This document shows positions 18,067 through 27,276 of a stretch of 64,000 nucleotides of DNA, one piece after another. The translations under genes were made by a program, and so were the position numbers. How positions within the stretch are numbered: the stretch's first letter is position 1; every line of letters begins with the position of its first letter. The notes beneath the pieces are model-generated. The model was not told the origin of the DNA, ran no database searches, and was given only the letters and a program-made list of their open reading frames with translations. Origin of the DNA: Paraburkholderia ginsengiterrae (GTDB lineage: Bacteria; Pseudomonadota; Gammaproteobacteria; Burkholderiales; Burkholderiaceae); contig NZ_LXKA01000287.1 in assembly GCF_001645125.1 (NCBI RefSeq), positions 1 through 64,000 of the forward strand, in the 5' to 3' direction.

Positions 18067-18522
18067 ATGACAACGCTCAATATCAACGGTCAGACGCATA
18101 CCGTCGACGCCCCGCCCGACATGCCCCTTCTGTGGGTCTTGCGCGATCTGGTCGGCCTGACCGGGACGAAGTTCGGCTGCGGCATTGCCCAGTGCGGCGC
18201 GTGCACCGTGCATCTCGACGGCGTGGCGGTGCGCTCGTGCGTCTTGCCGGCCGCGGCCGTCGGCGACCGGAAAATCACCACGATCGAAGCGGTCGGCAGC
18301 ACCCCGGCCGGGCAGAAAGTGCAGCAGGCCTGGCGGCAACTGGACGTGGTGCAGTGCGGCTACTGTCAGTCGGGGCAGGTGATGTCGGCGGCCTCGCTGC
18401 TTGCCAGCAATCCCAACCCGACAGACGCGGACATCGACGCGGCCATGGCCGGCAACATCTGCCGCTGCGGGACCTACAACCGCATCCGCGCGGCGATCAA
18501 GCAAGCCGCGAAGGGGGCCTGA
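18067..18522 (+). CDS. iorA: 2Fe-2S subunit, isoquinoline 1-oxidoreductase alpha type
   Basis: Small electron-transfer subunit of a two-subunit periplasmic molybdenum hydroxylase. The 151 residues hold both clusters: [17 protein letters not shown] with the fourth Cys at RSCVLP, then [17 protein letters not shown] and [19 protein letters not shown]. Length matches IorA. ATG 18067 begins directly at the ferredoxin domain, without the Ala-rich extension of the paralogue at 13057. The molybdopterin subunit follows after one base. The gene symbol marks the closest family; the true substrate may be another aldehyde or N-heterocycle. Confidence 0.88.
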   Translation: MTTLNINGQTHTVDAPPDMPLLWVLRDLVGLTGTKFGCGIAQCGACTVHLDGVAVRSCVLPAAAVGDRKITTIEAVGSTPAGQKVQQAWRQLDVVQCGYCQSGQVMSAASLLASNPNPTDADIDAAMAGNICRCGTYNRIRAAIKQAAKGA

Positions 18523-18523
18523 C

Positions 18524-20767
18524 ATGTCCCAAGGATTGCTCGATGCACAGAATGGCGCACGGCAGCCGTTGCATGGCGCGGGTGGCGTGTCGCGCCGCAC
18601 CTTTTTGAAATTCGGCGTGACGGTGGGCGCGGCGGCGGGTGGCGCGTTGCTGCTCGGCTTCAGCATGCCGGCTGCCAGCCAGGATCAGAAAGCCGGCAAG
18701 TCGGTAATCGGTGGCGACGGTGTCGAGACGCCGCAAAGCGGCGTGTTCGCGCCGAACGCATTTGTTCAGATCGATACCGCAGGCAAGGTCACGCTCGTGA
18801 TTCCGAAGGTCGAGATGGGCCAGGGGGTCTATACGTCGATTCCGATGCTGATCGCCGAAGAACTCGAAGTGCCGCTCGACTCGGTCACGCTCGACCATGC
18901 ACCGCCAAATGAAAAGCTCTTCATGGACCCGCTGCTCGGCGGCCAGCTCACTGGCGGCTCGACTTCGATCCGCTATGCGTGGGAGCCGATGCGCCGCGCC
19001 GGCGCGACCGCTCGCATCCTGTTGATCAGCGCGGCGGCGCAGCAATGGCAGGTCGATCCGGCAAGCTGCACGGCGCAGGCCGGGCAGGTGATTCACGCGG
19101 CCAGCAACCGCCGCATCGGCTACGGTCAACTGGCGGATGCCGCGTCCCGATTGCCCGCTCCGCAAAACGTCCCACTCAAGGACCCGAAGGACTTCAAGCT
19201 GATCGGCACTGCCGTGAAGCGCCTCGATTCGCCCGAAAAAGTGGACGGCACGGCGATGTTTGGCCTCGACGTGCGGCTGCCCGGCATGGTCTACGCGGCG
19301 ATCGCGAATTGCCCGGTGTTCGGCGGCACGCTCGCCAGCGTGGACGACACCAACGCGAAGAAGATTCCCGGTGTGCGCCAGGTCGTCAAGGTCGACAATG
19401 CGGTGGCCGTGATCGGCGATCATACGTGGGCCGCCAAGCGCGGCGTGCAGGCGCTCGACATCAAGTGGAACGAAGGCGCGGGCGCGAACCTGTCGACGAA
19501 GCAGATCGTCGCCGATCTCGCCGACGCGTCGCAGCGCAACGGCGCGGTGGCGCGCAAGGACGGCGACGTCGGCACGGCGTTCGGCAATGCGAAGACGCGC
19601 ATCGACGCGGTGTATCAGCAGCCGTTTCTCGCGCACGCCACCATGGAGCCGGTCAACTGCACGGTGCATGTTCGCCCGGACGGCTGCGACATATGGCTCG
19701 GCTCGCAGGTGCCGACGCGCGTGGTGGATGCCGCCGTGGCCGTCACCGGCTTGCCCGCCGAGAAGATCGTGGTGCACAACCATCTGCTCGGCGGCGGCTT
19801 TGGCCGGCGGCTGGAATTCGACATGGTCACGCAGGCCGTCAAGGTCGCCAAACAGGTGCCGGCGCCGGTGAAGGTGGTATGGACCCGCGAAGAAGACATT
19901 CAGCACGACATGTACCGCCCGTACTACTACGACAAGATCGCCGCGGGGCTCGATGCGAACGGCAAGCCGATCGCGTGGCAGCATCGGATTGTCGGTTCGT
20001 CGATTCTGGCCCGTTTCGCCCCGCCCGCATTCAAGAATGGTTTGGACCCCGATGCAGTGGAAGTGGCCGCGGATCTGCCGTATGACCTGCCCAATCAGCT
20101 GGTCGACTACGTGCGCCAGGAGCCGCACGCGGTGCCCACCGCCTTCTGGCGCGGCGTGGGGCCGACGCGCAGCACTTTCGTGGTGGAGAGCTTCATCGAC
20201 GAACTCGCGGCGCAGGCCAAAGTCGATCCGGTCAAATATCGTCAGGATCTGCTCGGCAAAACCCCGCGTGCGCTGAACGTGCTCAACACCGCCGCACAGG
20301 CCGCGAACTGGGGCAGCGCGCTGCCGAAGGGGCAAGGGCGCGGCGTGTCGGTCATGCACGCGTTCGGCAGCTTCTTTGCGATCGTCGTCGATGTCGCGGT
20401 GGATCAGGGCGAGGTGGCGGTGAAGCGTGTGGTGTGCGCGGTCGACTGCGGCATGACGGTCAATCCGAACACGATCGAGGCGCAGGTGCAGGGCGGCATC
20501 ATCTTCGGCATCACGGCGGTGCTCTACAGCGAGATCACGATCAAGGACGGCCGTGTCGAGCAGAACAACTTCACGGACTACCGGATGCTGCGAATCGATC
20601 AGGCGCCGCCTATCGACGTGCATATCGTGAAGAGCGGCGAGGCGCCCGGCGGCATCGGCGAGCCCGGCACGGCGGCGCTCGCGCCCGCGGTCACCAACGC
20701 AATTTACGCCGCCACCGGCAAGCGGCTGCGGCAATTGCCGGTTGGCAACCAACTGCAAAGCGCTTAA
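18524..20767 (+). CDS. iorB: Molybdopterin subunit, isoquinoline 1-oxidoreductase beta type, Tat-exported
   Basis: Catalytic subunit (747 residues) of the second hydroxylase. Tat signal VSRRTFLKFGVTVGAAAGG (about residues 22-40) precedes KVEMGQGVYTSIPMLIAEEL, LGGQLTGGSTSIR, HATMEPVNCTV and LLGGGFGRRLEFD, all typical of the IorB branch, where two tandem molybdopterin-binding halves are present. The C-terminal GGIGEPGTAALAPAVTNAI carries the catalytic Glu. ATG 18524 is one base after the iorA stop; a cytochrome gene follows after 12 bases. No XdhC-type cofactor chaperone is nearby in either operon, so insertion must rely on a gene elsewhere. Confidence 0.9.
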   Translation: MSQGLLDAQNGARQPLHGAGGVSRRTFLKFGVTVGAAAGGALLLGFSMPAASQDQKAGKSVIGGDGVETPQSGVFAPNAFVQIDTAGKVTLVIPKVEMGQGVYTSIPMLIAEELEVPLDSVTLDHAPPNEKLFMDPLLGGQLTGGSTSIRYAWEPMRRAGATARILLISAAAQQWQVDPASCTAQAGQVIHAASNRRIGYGQLADAASRLPAPQNVPLKDPKDFKLIGTAVKRLDSPEKVDGTAMFGLDVRLPGMVYAAIANCPVFGGTLASVDDTNAKKIPGVRQVVKVDNAVAVIGDHTWAAKRGVQALDIKWNEGAGANLSTKQIVADLADASQRNGAVARKDGDVGTAFGNAKTRIDAVYQQPFLAHATMEPVNCTVHVRPDGCDIWLGSQVPTRVVDAAVAVTGLPAEKIVVHNHLLGGGFGRRLEFDMVTQAVKVAKQVPAPVKVVWTREEDIQHDMYRPYYYDKIAAGLDANGKPIAWQHRIVGSSILARFAPPAFKNGLDPDAVEVAADLPYDLPNQLVDYVRQEPHAVPTAFWRGVGPTRSTFVVESFIDELAAQAKVDPVKYRQDLLGKTPRALNVLNTAAQAANWGSALPKGQGRGVSVMHAFGSFFAIVVDVAVDQGEVAVKRVVCAVDCGMTVNPNTIEAQVQGGIIFGITAVLYSEITIKDGRVEQNNFTDYRMLRIDQAPPIDVHIVKSGEAPGGIGEPGTAALAPAVTNAIYAATGKRLRQLPVGNQLQSA

Positions 20768-20779
20768 CGGGAGCCCGAC

Positions 20780-22063
20780 ATGAACAGCACACTGAAGGGT
20801 TTCGGTGCGGCATTGTGCGTGATGCTGCCGTTGCTCGCGCAGGCTCCGGCGCGGGCGGCCGCGCAGGCAGCCGACCCGGCGCTGGTGCAACGCGGCGCCT
20901 ATCTGGCGAAAGCCGGCGATTGCGCGGCCTGTCATACGGCGCCGAAGGGCAAACCGTTCGCGGGTGGCCTGCCGATGACCACGCCGATGGGCAAGATCTA
21001 CACCACCAACATCACGCCCGACCCGCAGACCGGCATCGGCGGTTATACGGAAGAGGACTTCGCGCGGGCGATGCGCGAAGGCGTGGCGAAAGACGGCCAC
21101 AACCTCTACCCGGCGATGCCGTATCCGTCGTACGCCAAGGTCAACGACGACGACGTGAAAGCGCTCTACGCGTTTTTTATGAGCGGCGTGGCGCCGGTGC
21201 AGCAAGCGAACCGCGAGCCGGATATCCAGTGGCCGTTGAACATGCGCTGGCCGTTGAAGTTCTGGAACATGGTCTTTCTGGAGAAGGGCGTCTATCAGGA
21301 CAAGACGGGCAAAGACGTGGCATGGAATCGCGGCGCCTATCTGATCCAGGGGCTGGGGCACTGCGGTTCGTGCCACACGCCGCGTGGCATTGCGTTCCAG
21401 GAGAAGGCGCTGGATGAAAGCGGCAGCGCGTTCCTGACCGGTGCCGCGCTCGACGGCTGGTTCGCGGCGAACCTGACCGGCGAGCACAACGTTGGCCTCG
21501 GCCGCTGGAGCGATCAGGATCTGCAGGCGTTCCTGAAGACCGGCGCGAATCGCCATGCCTCGGCGTTCGGCTCGATGACCAGCGTGATCAACAACAGCAC
21601 GCAGGCCATGAACGACACCGACATCGCGGCCATGTCGACGTACCTGAAGTCGCTGCCGCCGGCAGGCGGCAGCGGTGCGCCGCCGTATACGTTCGATCCG
21701 CAAGCCACCAGGGTGTCGTTGAACCGTCCGGCGAACGATGCCGGTGCGCGCGTGTACACGGCGTATTGCATGCACTGCCATGGCGTCGACGGACGCGGCT
21801 TCGCGCCGATGCTGGCACCGTTGTCCGGGAATCCGAACGTGCTCGAGAAGGACCCGTCGTCGTTGATCAACGTAACGCTGAACGGCACTGAAGACCTGGT
21901 GATTGGCGGCATCCCCGCGCCGTATCCGATGCCGAAGTACGGGCCTGTGCTCAACGACCGGCAGATCGCCGACGTGCTGACCTTCGTACGGGCCGGATGG
22001 AACAACGGCGCGCCGGCGGTGACGGCGGCGGACGTGGCGAAGCTGCGCCAGGCCGCGCGATAA
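20780..22063 (+). CDS. Tri-haem cytochrome c of the second molybdenum hydroxylase
   Basis: Electron acceptor for the IorAB-type enzyme. A cleavable Sec signal (to about residue 27) rather than a lipobox, then three haem domains with CAACH (about residue 51), CGSCH (about 197) and CMHCH (about 330), the same layout as the paralogue at 13779. PAMPYPSYAKV and similar loops supply Met ligands. 427 residues; start follows GGGAG. In the first operon the order is large, small, cytochrome; here it is small, large, cytochrome, so the two operons are not a simple tandem duplication. Confidence 0.9.
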   Translation: MNSTLKGFGAALCVMLPLLAQAPARAAAQAADPALVQRGAYLAKAGDCAACHTAPKGKPFAGGLPMTTPMGKIYTTNITPDPQTGIGGYTEEDFARAMREGVAKDGHNLYPAMPYPSYAKVNDDDVKALYAFFMSGVAPVQQANREPDIQWPLNMRWPLKFWNMVFLEKGVYQDKTGKDVAWNRGAYLIQGLGHCGSCHTPRGIAFQEKALDESGSAFLTGAALDGWFAANLTGEHNVGLGRWSDQDLQAFLKTGANRHASAFGSMTSVINNSTQAMNDTDIAAMSTYLKSLPPAGGSGAPPYTFDPQATRVSLNRPANDAGARVYTAYCMHCHGVDGRGFAPMLAPLSGNPNVLEKDPSSLINVTLNGTEDLVIGGIPAPYPMPKYGPVLNDRQIADVLTFVRAGWNNGAPAVTAADVAKLRQAAR

Positions 22064-22064
22064 A

Positions 22065-22130
22065 ACGAAGTGCCTGTGGCCGAAGAAGACCGCTGCCATT
22101 GCGGTCTTCTCCGTCCTCCAGGCACTTCGT
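22065..22130. terminator. Two nested perfect hairpins between convergent genes
   Basis: Outer arms ACGAAGTGCCTG (22065-22076) and CAGGCACTTCGT (22119-22130) enclose inner arms AGAAGACCGC (22084-22093) and GCGGTCTTCT (22101-22110). Lies between the cytochrome and glycosidase-like genes, so it can end transcripts from both sides; TATTTTG follows on the plus strand. Confidence 0.75.
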
Positions 22131-22159
22131 ATTTTGCGAATCGCCCGATGCAGGGTTCG

Positions 22160-24442
22160 TTACTGACCGGTATAGCCCACCGGCACCGTCGAGTTGGATT
22201 TGGCTATCGACGCGTTGGTTGAGACCACATACAACGGCGACTCGGTAAGCGTCAGCGGCACCTGGCCGTTGCTATAAGCCACGGTGGAAGGGTTGCCCAT
22301 CACGTCGAGTACCGTGACTTTTCCGCTCGTTCCCGGCGCATCGACCTGCAGGGAATAGCTCACGGAATAGCTCTGTGAGTACGCGCCGTTGATGGGCCAC
22401 TGCGCGTTGTTATGCGTCCACATCGCCGTGATGACCTTGCCGCCGCCCAATTGCTGGAAAGCGTAGCCGTACACGTACAGCGGCAGATTGTTGAGCGGCC
22501 CCAGCGTGTTCGTGCCGTCGAGCACATGGGTCATGGCCGCGAATACCATGCCCTCGGGTTTCGGGCTCAGATTGGTCGCGCTGTACGAGCCTTGACTATC
22601 CACGAGGTCGAAGAACGACCCATAGCCCGCCGGCGAACCCGGGAAGTCGGGGCCAAAGAAGAAGGTGGTCATCTGCGCGCCCTGACCAAGGATGATGATG
22701 TGCGCGCGGGCCGCCACCACCGCCTGGGCGTACAGCTGGTTCGCGTTGATGGCCGTTGATCCGTAGCCGATGCCACTGTCGTAGCTGATCCCCAGCTCGG
22801 TCATCCATAGCAGCATATTGGGCTTGCACGACTGCATGGTCGCCCGCAACGCCGCCATCTCATTGTCGAGCGCATTGGCCGCAGTGGCCGGATCGGCCCC
22901 GTCCTGCAACTCAGGCGGATTCGACGGCGTGGTCGGCGCGTTGTAGTAACCATGGGTGGACACACCGTCCAGGTAGTTGCACAAACCGCTCGACTGATAT
23001 TGCTGCAGCCAGTTGCCGGTCGCCTGATCGTTGTTGTTGGGGAATGAATTGGCGACGCCCATCACCATGGCCTTGTTGTCCGTCAGGTGCAGCGCGCCGT
23101 AAACCGTCTGATAAAGCTTCACGAAGTTGGCGCTGGGATACACCCAGCCGAGCGACGGCTCCCATGTGACCTGATAGTAGTTGTAGCGCTGGTTCGGGTA
23201 ATACTGCGCGCCGATCGACGCCGAGTCGGTGCCCACTTTCTGCATGTAACCCGAGTACTCGGACAGGTTTTTCGGCAACGAGTAGCTGTCATTGAACTGA
23301 CCTGTGGACGAGTCCCACGCCGGGATGCCGTCGAGCCGGATCAGGCGCATGATCTGCGGATTCGCGGCGTAGAACGGATCGAGATCGCTGACGTTCGGCG
23401 TATAGGTGTTCGGTCCGTTCGGCTCGCCCCAGGACTGCTCGCGGTCGTCGATCGTCCACGAAATGCCGAGGGCAGAGAGTGCGGGGCCGTTGTCGTTGAA
23501 ACCCTGCATGCCAAAGCGGTGCTGGTCCGGGTAGCTGTAATTCACCGCGGGGACCACCGAGGGCGCGGGCTCGATCCCGAACGTCGCGATTCCCGCCGGC
23601 CGGGTGCCCGCCGCGGGCAGGCTGCCGCCTGCCTTGGACAGCGACGCGCCCACTGCGAAATAGCCGGCCTGCGTGCCGCTGCACGACAGTGTGTTCGTCT
23701 GGGTGCCGGGTGCGGCCGTGAAACTGTTCCGCGCGACCGTATTGCCCTGGTAATCGGTGATTGTCCAGTTGACGATATCGGTGGCGCCGGTTTGGGTGGT
23801 GAACACCAGCGTGAACGTCTGGCCGTTCGCGAAGACTCGCAGGCCGTTACTGTCGGTTGCTTCGGCAGTCACTATTCCGTTGGCGGTGCCACCGCTGGTC
23901 GTTGATGGCGACCTGCAGGAAATCGCACTTGGAGTGGGCGTTGGGGTTGGCGTTGGGGTTGGTGTTGGTGTTGGAGTCGGGGTTGGCGTCGGCGTCGGCG
24001 TCGGCGTTGGCGTCGGTGTCGGTGTTGGTGTTGGTGTTGGTGTTGGTGTTGGTGTTGGTGTTGGTGTCGGTGTTGGTGTTGGTGTTGGTGTTGGAGTCGG
24101 CGTAGGCGTAGGCGTAGGCGTAGGCGTAGGCGTAGGCGTAGGCGTAGGCGTAGGCGTCGCCACAGCTGCCCAACAATGCTTCGTATACCCAGGTGCCGGA
24201 TCAACCCCGAATGCACTGACATTGCAGCGCGCGCTGTTGACGAACTGTTTAGTCGTGTACCTCAGTGTGGGGCTCGTGATGCCAAAGATCACGTTCTCAG
24301 TTTTGCCCCTGAACGAGCACGTGCCGCCCTGGTCGGCGCACCAGATGTAAGTCACTCCGCCGATGACCAGATTCGGCTGTCTGGCTTGTGCAACGCCAGC
24401 CAATAACGCAGAAGCCGCTAATGCCAGAGGGGTGATCTTCAT
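22160..24442 (-). CDS. Secreted glycoside-hydrolase-like protein with Thr-Pro linker
   Basis: A 760-residue exported protein. Sec signal to about residue 20 (GVAQA); a Cys-rich module at about 20-92 ([12 protein letters not shown] ... [13 protein letters not shown]) resembling carbohydrate-binding modules seen on other secreted glycosidases; a linker of about 38 Thr-Pro pairs (about 95-170); a beta-rich domain; and from about 300 a TIM-barrel-like region with VTWEPSLGW (Glu about 427) and [10 protein letters not shown] (Glu about 549), placed as acid/base and nucleophile of a clan GH-A enzyme. A beta-sandwich tail ends the chain. I cannot assign a GH family; polysaccharide is the likely target. 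GGAG precedes ATG 24442. Confidence 0.65.
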   Translation of the reverse strand: MKITPLALAASALLAGVAQARQPNLVIGGVTYIWCADQGGTCSFRGKTENVIFGITSPTLRYTTKQFVNSARCNVSAFGVDPAPGYTKHCWAAVATPTPTPTPTPTPTPTPTPTPTPTPTPTPTPTPTPTPTPTPTPTPTPTPTPTPTPTPTPTPTPTPTPTPTPTPTPTPSAISCRSPSTTSGGTANGIVTAEATDSNGLRVFANGQTFTLVFTTQTGATDIVNWTITDYQGNTVARNSFTAAPGTQTNTLSCSGTQAGYFAVGASLSKAGGSLPAAGTRPAGIATFGIEPAPSVVPAVNYSYPDQHRFGMQGFNDNGPALSALGISWTIDDREQSWGEPNGPNTYTPNVSDLDPFYAANPQIMRLIRLDGIPAWDSSTGQFNDSYSLPKNLSEYSGYMQKVGTDSASIGAQYYPNQRYNYYQVTWEPSLGWVYPSANFVKLYQTVYGALHLTDNKAMVMGVANSFPNNNDQATGNWLQQYQSSGLCNYLDGVSTHGYYNAPTTPSNPPELQDGADPATAANALDNEMAALRATMQSCKPNMLLWMTELGISYDSGIGYGSTAINANQLYAQAVVAARAHIIILGQGAQMTTFFFGPDFPGSPAGYGSFFDLVDSQGSYSATNLSPKPEGMVFAAMTHVLDGTNTLGPLNNLPLYVYGYAFQQLGGGKVITAMWTHNNAQWPINGAYSQSYSVSYSLQVDAPGTSGKVTVLDVMGNPSTVAYSNGQVPLTLTESPLYVVSTNASIAKSNSTVPVGYTGQ
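23931..24158. repeat. Hexanucleotide repeat tract encoding Thr-Pro linker
   Basis: Thirty-eight contiguous hexamers in frame with the gene above. They fall in homogenised blocks: seven GGTGTT units at 24021-24062, four more at 24069-24092, nine GGCGTA units at 24099-24152, with mixed GGCGTC/GGGGTT units to the left. Gain or loss of a unit keeps the frame. Confidence 0.95.
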
Positions 24443-24951
24443 TTTTCTTCACTCCGGTGAGCCCTGATGATCTCAAGCCGGGGGATGCGGCCGTCGATCT
24501 GGAGGCCTCTGGAAGGTGCAACCAGGGGAGCCTCACAGCGTTCTGCGAACCCGCGCAATGTCAAAGCAAGCCGAGGTACGAACGCGCGTGGACGCAGGTA
24601 CGTCGAAACAGTGGTTTAAAGCGGGTGTCTGGATCGATGAGAGCGCAGTTCCATCTTTGCGAACTCGGCCGTCGGCATCCTCATCAACAGAGGATTGCTA
24701 AATTTTTATCCAGATTGCCTGAAGCGGCATTGGCGGATGCAGTCATTCATGCGACCGTCACGTGAAAGACTCTAGCCGCGACAGACGGGCGCACGGTGCC
24801 ATTATCAAGTTGAATATCGCCATCGCACGAACTTTTAATTGGTCTAACCGTGCGGGGCGGAATGATGCGACGAATCGTCATGCGATTCGCCGGGACGTGC
24901 AGTAAGCGCGTGAAGAACACGCGGCAAGCGTCGCGCTTGCCGCCTGCCTGA
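24443..24951. other. Intergenic region between glycosidase-like and ABC-transport genes
   Basis: Both flanking genes are on the minus strand. The sequence is moderately AT-rich around 24690-24720 and 24800-24845 and should contain the promoter of the glycosidase-like gene. Short plus-strand frames here have no ribosome sites. The ABC operon terminator lies at the right end. Confidence 0.4.
24921..24943 (-). terminator. Intrinsic terminator of the ABC-transport operon
   Basis: On the minus strand GCGGCAAGCG, loop CGA, CGCTTGCCGC, followed by GTGTTCTT; the stem is 10 bp and perfect, beginning 9 bases after the last stop codon. Confidence 0.7.
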
Positions 24952-25608
24952 TCAGCGGTGCTGCCCGACCTTCTGACGGCGTTCGAGCACGCGGGCGTAC
25001 CACGTCAGCGGGAAGCACATGGCGAAGTAAATCATCGCGACCATGCCGTAGATCGGAAAGGGGCGGAACGCGGCGTTGGTGATCATCGTGCCGGTCTTGG
25101 TCAACTCCGTGAAGCCGATGATCGACGCGAGCGCCGTGCTTTTCACCACCTGCACGAGAAAGCCGACCGTCGGCGCCACCGCGATTTTCAGCGCCTGCGG
25201 CCACACGATATAGCGCAACTGCTGGCCGAACGTCATGCCGAGACTTGCGCCCGCGGCCCACTGGCCGCGTGGCACGGCCTCGACGCAACCGCGCCAGATG
25301 TCGACCAGATACGCGCTCGTGTAGAGCGTCAGGGTAACGGCGGCCGCCACCCACGGCGATACGTCCACGCCGAGCAGCGGTAAGCCAAAAAACGCGAGAA
25401 ACAGCTGCATCAGGAGCGGCGTGCCCTGAAACACTTCCACATACAGCACGACGATGCGCCGCAGCCAGGCGATCGGCGACACGCGCATGGCGAGCAGGAT
25501 CAGCCCGACGAGGCCTCCGCCGACAAAAGCGATCAACGACAGCAACACCGTCCAGCGGGCGGCGAGCAACAGATTGCGGGCAATGTCCCACAGCGTGAAT
25601 TCGACCAT
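24952..25608 (-). CDS. Polar amino-acid ABC transporter permease (HisM/GlnP type), second of pair
   Basis: Inner-membrane permease of 218 residues with about five membrane segments. QGTPLLMQLFLAFFGLPLLG and the EAVPRGQWAAGASLGMT loop (the EAA motif that docks on the ATPase) are diagnostic of the polar amino-acid uptake family. ATG 25608 lies two bases after the upstream permease stop and has GGAG; the frame extends further but without a ribosome site. Last gene of the co-directional series, followed by a terminator. Confidence 0.9.
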   Translation of the reverse strand: MVEFTLWDIARNLLLAARWTVLLSLIAFVGGGLVGLILLAMRVSPIAWLRRIVVLYVEVFQGTPLLMQLFLAFFGLPLLGVDVSPWVAAAVTLTLYTSAYLVDIWRGCVEAVPRGQWAAGASLGMTFGQQLRYIVWPQALKIAVAPTVGFLVQVVKSTALASIIGFTELTKTGTMITNAAFRPFPIYGMVAMIYFAMCFPLTWYARVLERRQKVGQHR

Positions 25609-25610
25609 GA

Positions 25611-26357
25611 TCAGCGCTCCGTGGGCAGGGTGCGGGCGGCGCGCCACGCGAGGCGGGTGCGCCATGGGCGCGGCGCGCTGTCGCTGCCGCGTGTTGCGCG
25701 GCCCGCGAACAGGCCGCGTCCGAGCCGGTTGAGGAGTTGCCGTAAGACGATCGACAGCAACAGATACGTTGCGGTAATGATCACGTAGCTCTCGAACGAA
25801 CGGAAGTTGCGCGACTGGATGAAGTTGGCCGCATAGGTGAGGTCAGGGACCGAGATCTGCGAGACCACGGCCGAACCGAGCATCACGATCAGCACCTGGC
25901 TGAGCAGCGCGGGAAACACATTCGCGACCGCCTGCGGCAGCACGACGAAGCGGAACACCTGGCCCTTGTGCAAACCAAGCGCCTGGGCCGCCTGCACCTG
26001 CCCACGCGGAATCGAATCGATGCCGGCGCGCACAATCTCGATCGCGTAGGCGCCGAGATTGACCGTCATGGCGAGAATCGCGGCCTGGATTTCGTCGATA
26101 TGAATGCCGAGGCTCGGCAAGCCGAAGAACACGAAGAACAACTGGACGATGAACGGCGTATTGCGGATCAGCTCCACATAGCTCGCCACCACCCAGCGTG
26201 CCCATTTCGGCCCCGCCACCGCCACGCTCGCGCCGGCAATGCCGACGATGCCGCCGAGCGCGGTCGAAACGGCGGTAAGCCCGAGTGTCACGCCAACGCC
26301 GCGCGCCAGCATCCCCGCATAAAGGCCGAAGCCGCTGAAATCAAAGGCATACGTCAT
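25611..26357 (-). CDS. Polar amino-acid ABC transporter permease (HisQ/GlnP type), first of pair
   Basis: A 248-residue permease with RNTPFIVQLFFVFFGLPSLG, and the ATPase-contact loop DSIPRGQVQAAQALGLHKGQ, both typical of the amino-acid 3-TM permease family. A basic C-terminal tail of about 25 residues (RATRGSDSAPRPWRTR) is longer than usual. ATG 26357 begins MTYAFDFSGFGLYAGML; the ribosome site is weak. Forms a heterodimer with the product of the next gene. No matching ATPase gene is in this cluster. Confidence 0.9.
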   Translation of the reverse strand: MTYAFDFSGFGLYAGMLARGVGVTLGLTAVSTALGGIVGIAGASVAVAGPKWARWVVASYVELIRNTPFIVQLFFVFFGLPSLGIHIDEIQAAILAMTVNLGAYAIEIVRAGIDSIPRGQVQAAQALGLHKGQVFRFVVLPQAVANVFPALLSQVLIVMLGSAVVSQISVPDLTYAANFIQSRNFRSFESYVIITATYLLLSIVLRQLLNRLGRGLFAGRATRGSDSAPRPWRTRLAWRAARTLPTER

Positions 26358-26377
26358 GACGGTCCGCAAAAAAAAGT

Positions 26378-27211
26378 TCAGAGATCGGCCGGTAGCGGCG
26401 CGCGCAGCCACTTCTGCGAAATCGCGTTCATGGTGCCGTCCTTGCGGGCCTTGGCAATCGTTTCATCCACCTTCTGCTTCAGGCGCGGCTCGTTCTTGTT
26501 CAAACCGACGTGATCCGGCGAGCTGAACAGCGAGAACTTCTGTTCCGGATCATTCGCGGGATGCCGCGCAAGAATGGTGGCGCCGACGTCGTTGCCGACG
26601 ACCATCAACTGTACCTGACCAGAAAGAAACGCCGAAATTGCGCCGTTAGGATCGTCGAAACGTTTGATGGTCGCCGTGGGCGGCGCGATTTTGCTCACGC
26701 TCAGGTCTTCCAGCGTGCCGCGCGCAACGGAAATCGACTTGCCGGCGAGGTCGGCGGCACTCTTCACCGGCAGGGCTTTCGGACCGAACACGGCGAGGTA
26801 ATAGGGTGCGTAGGGCTGGGAAAAGTCGATGACTTTTTCGCGTTCCGGCGTCTGGCCGACGGATAGCAGCATGTCGGCCTTATGGTCGGCGAGATAGGCC
26901 ATGCGGTTGTCGCCCGTGACCTGCACCAGTTCGACCTTGGCGTTGAGCGCCTTGCCGATCAGATTGGCGACGTCGATGTCGTAGCCCATCGGCTTCATGT
27001 CCGGGCCGATCGAGCCGAACGGCGGATAGTCCTCGAACACGCCGATGCGCACCGTGCCCGACTTGGCGATGTTGTCGAGCGCGTCCGCATGCGCGGAGGA
27101 CGGCAACGCGCACAGCGCGCCGAGGCCGGTGAAGGCGAGCGTCGCCGCGAGCGTGGCGAGGACACCGCGGGCGCGGCGGGTGTTGGATGAGGCAAGGTGG
27201 CGCTGGTTCAT
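26378..27211 (-). CDS. Periplasmic amino-acid-binding protein of an ABC transporter
   Basis: A 277-residue type II solute-binding protein. The Sec signal ends at SAHA (about residue 41). The mature start DNIAKSGTVRIGVFEDYPPFG and MKPMGYDIDVANLIGKALNAKVELVQV are the SBP_bac_3 pattern; ATG 27211 has AGAGGAAC upstream. The acidic pocket residues suggest a polar amino acid or opine, not further specified. It begins the second transport set, 65 bases after the polyamine-type ATPase gene, so it may share that operon's transcript. Confidence 0.9.
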   Translation of the reverse strand: MNQRHLASSNTRRARGVLATLAATLAFTGLGALCALPSSAHADALDNIAKSGTVRIGVFEDYPPFGSIGPDMKPMGYDIDVANLIGKALNAKVELVQVTGDNRMAYLADHKADMLLSVGQTPEREKVIDFSQPYAPYYLAVFGPKALPVKSAADLAGKSISVARGTLEDLSVSKIAPPTATIKRFDDPNGAISAFLSGQVQLMVVGNDVGATILARHPANDPEQKFSLFSSPDHVGLNKNEPRLKQKVDETIAKARKDGTMNAISQKWLRAPLPADL

Positions 27212-27276
27212 GGTCGTTCCTCTGTCGAAAATGCCGCTATTGGAATGGTGTGGTGGCGTAAGTCGGGTGGCGAAAC

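Noticed and set aside
18497-22099. 1200-codon open frame on the minus strand opposite the second hydroxylase operon
   Set aside because: Same reasoning: spans three real genes, Arg/His/Ala-rich, no ribosome site or family likeness.
23872-24222. Arg-Leu and Gln-His repeat proteins in other frames of the hexamer tract
   Set aside because: Any hexamer repeat is open in several frames; the Thr-Pro frame alone continues into folded domains on both sides.
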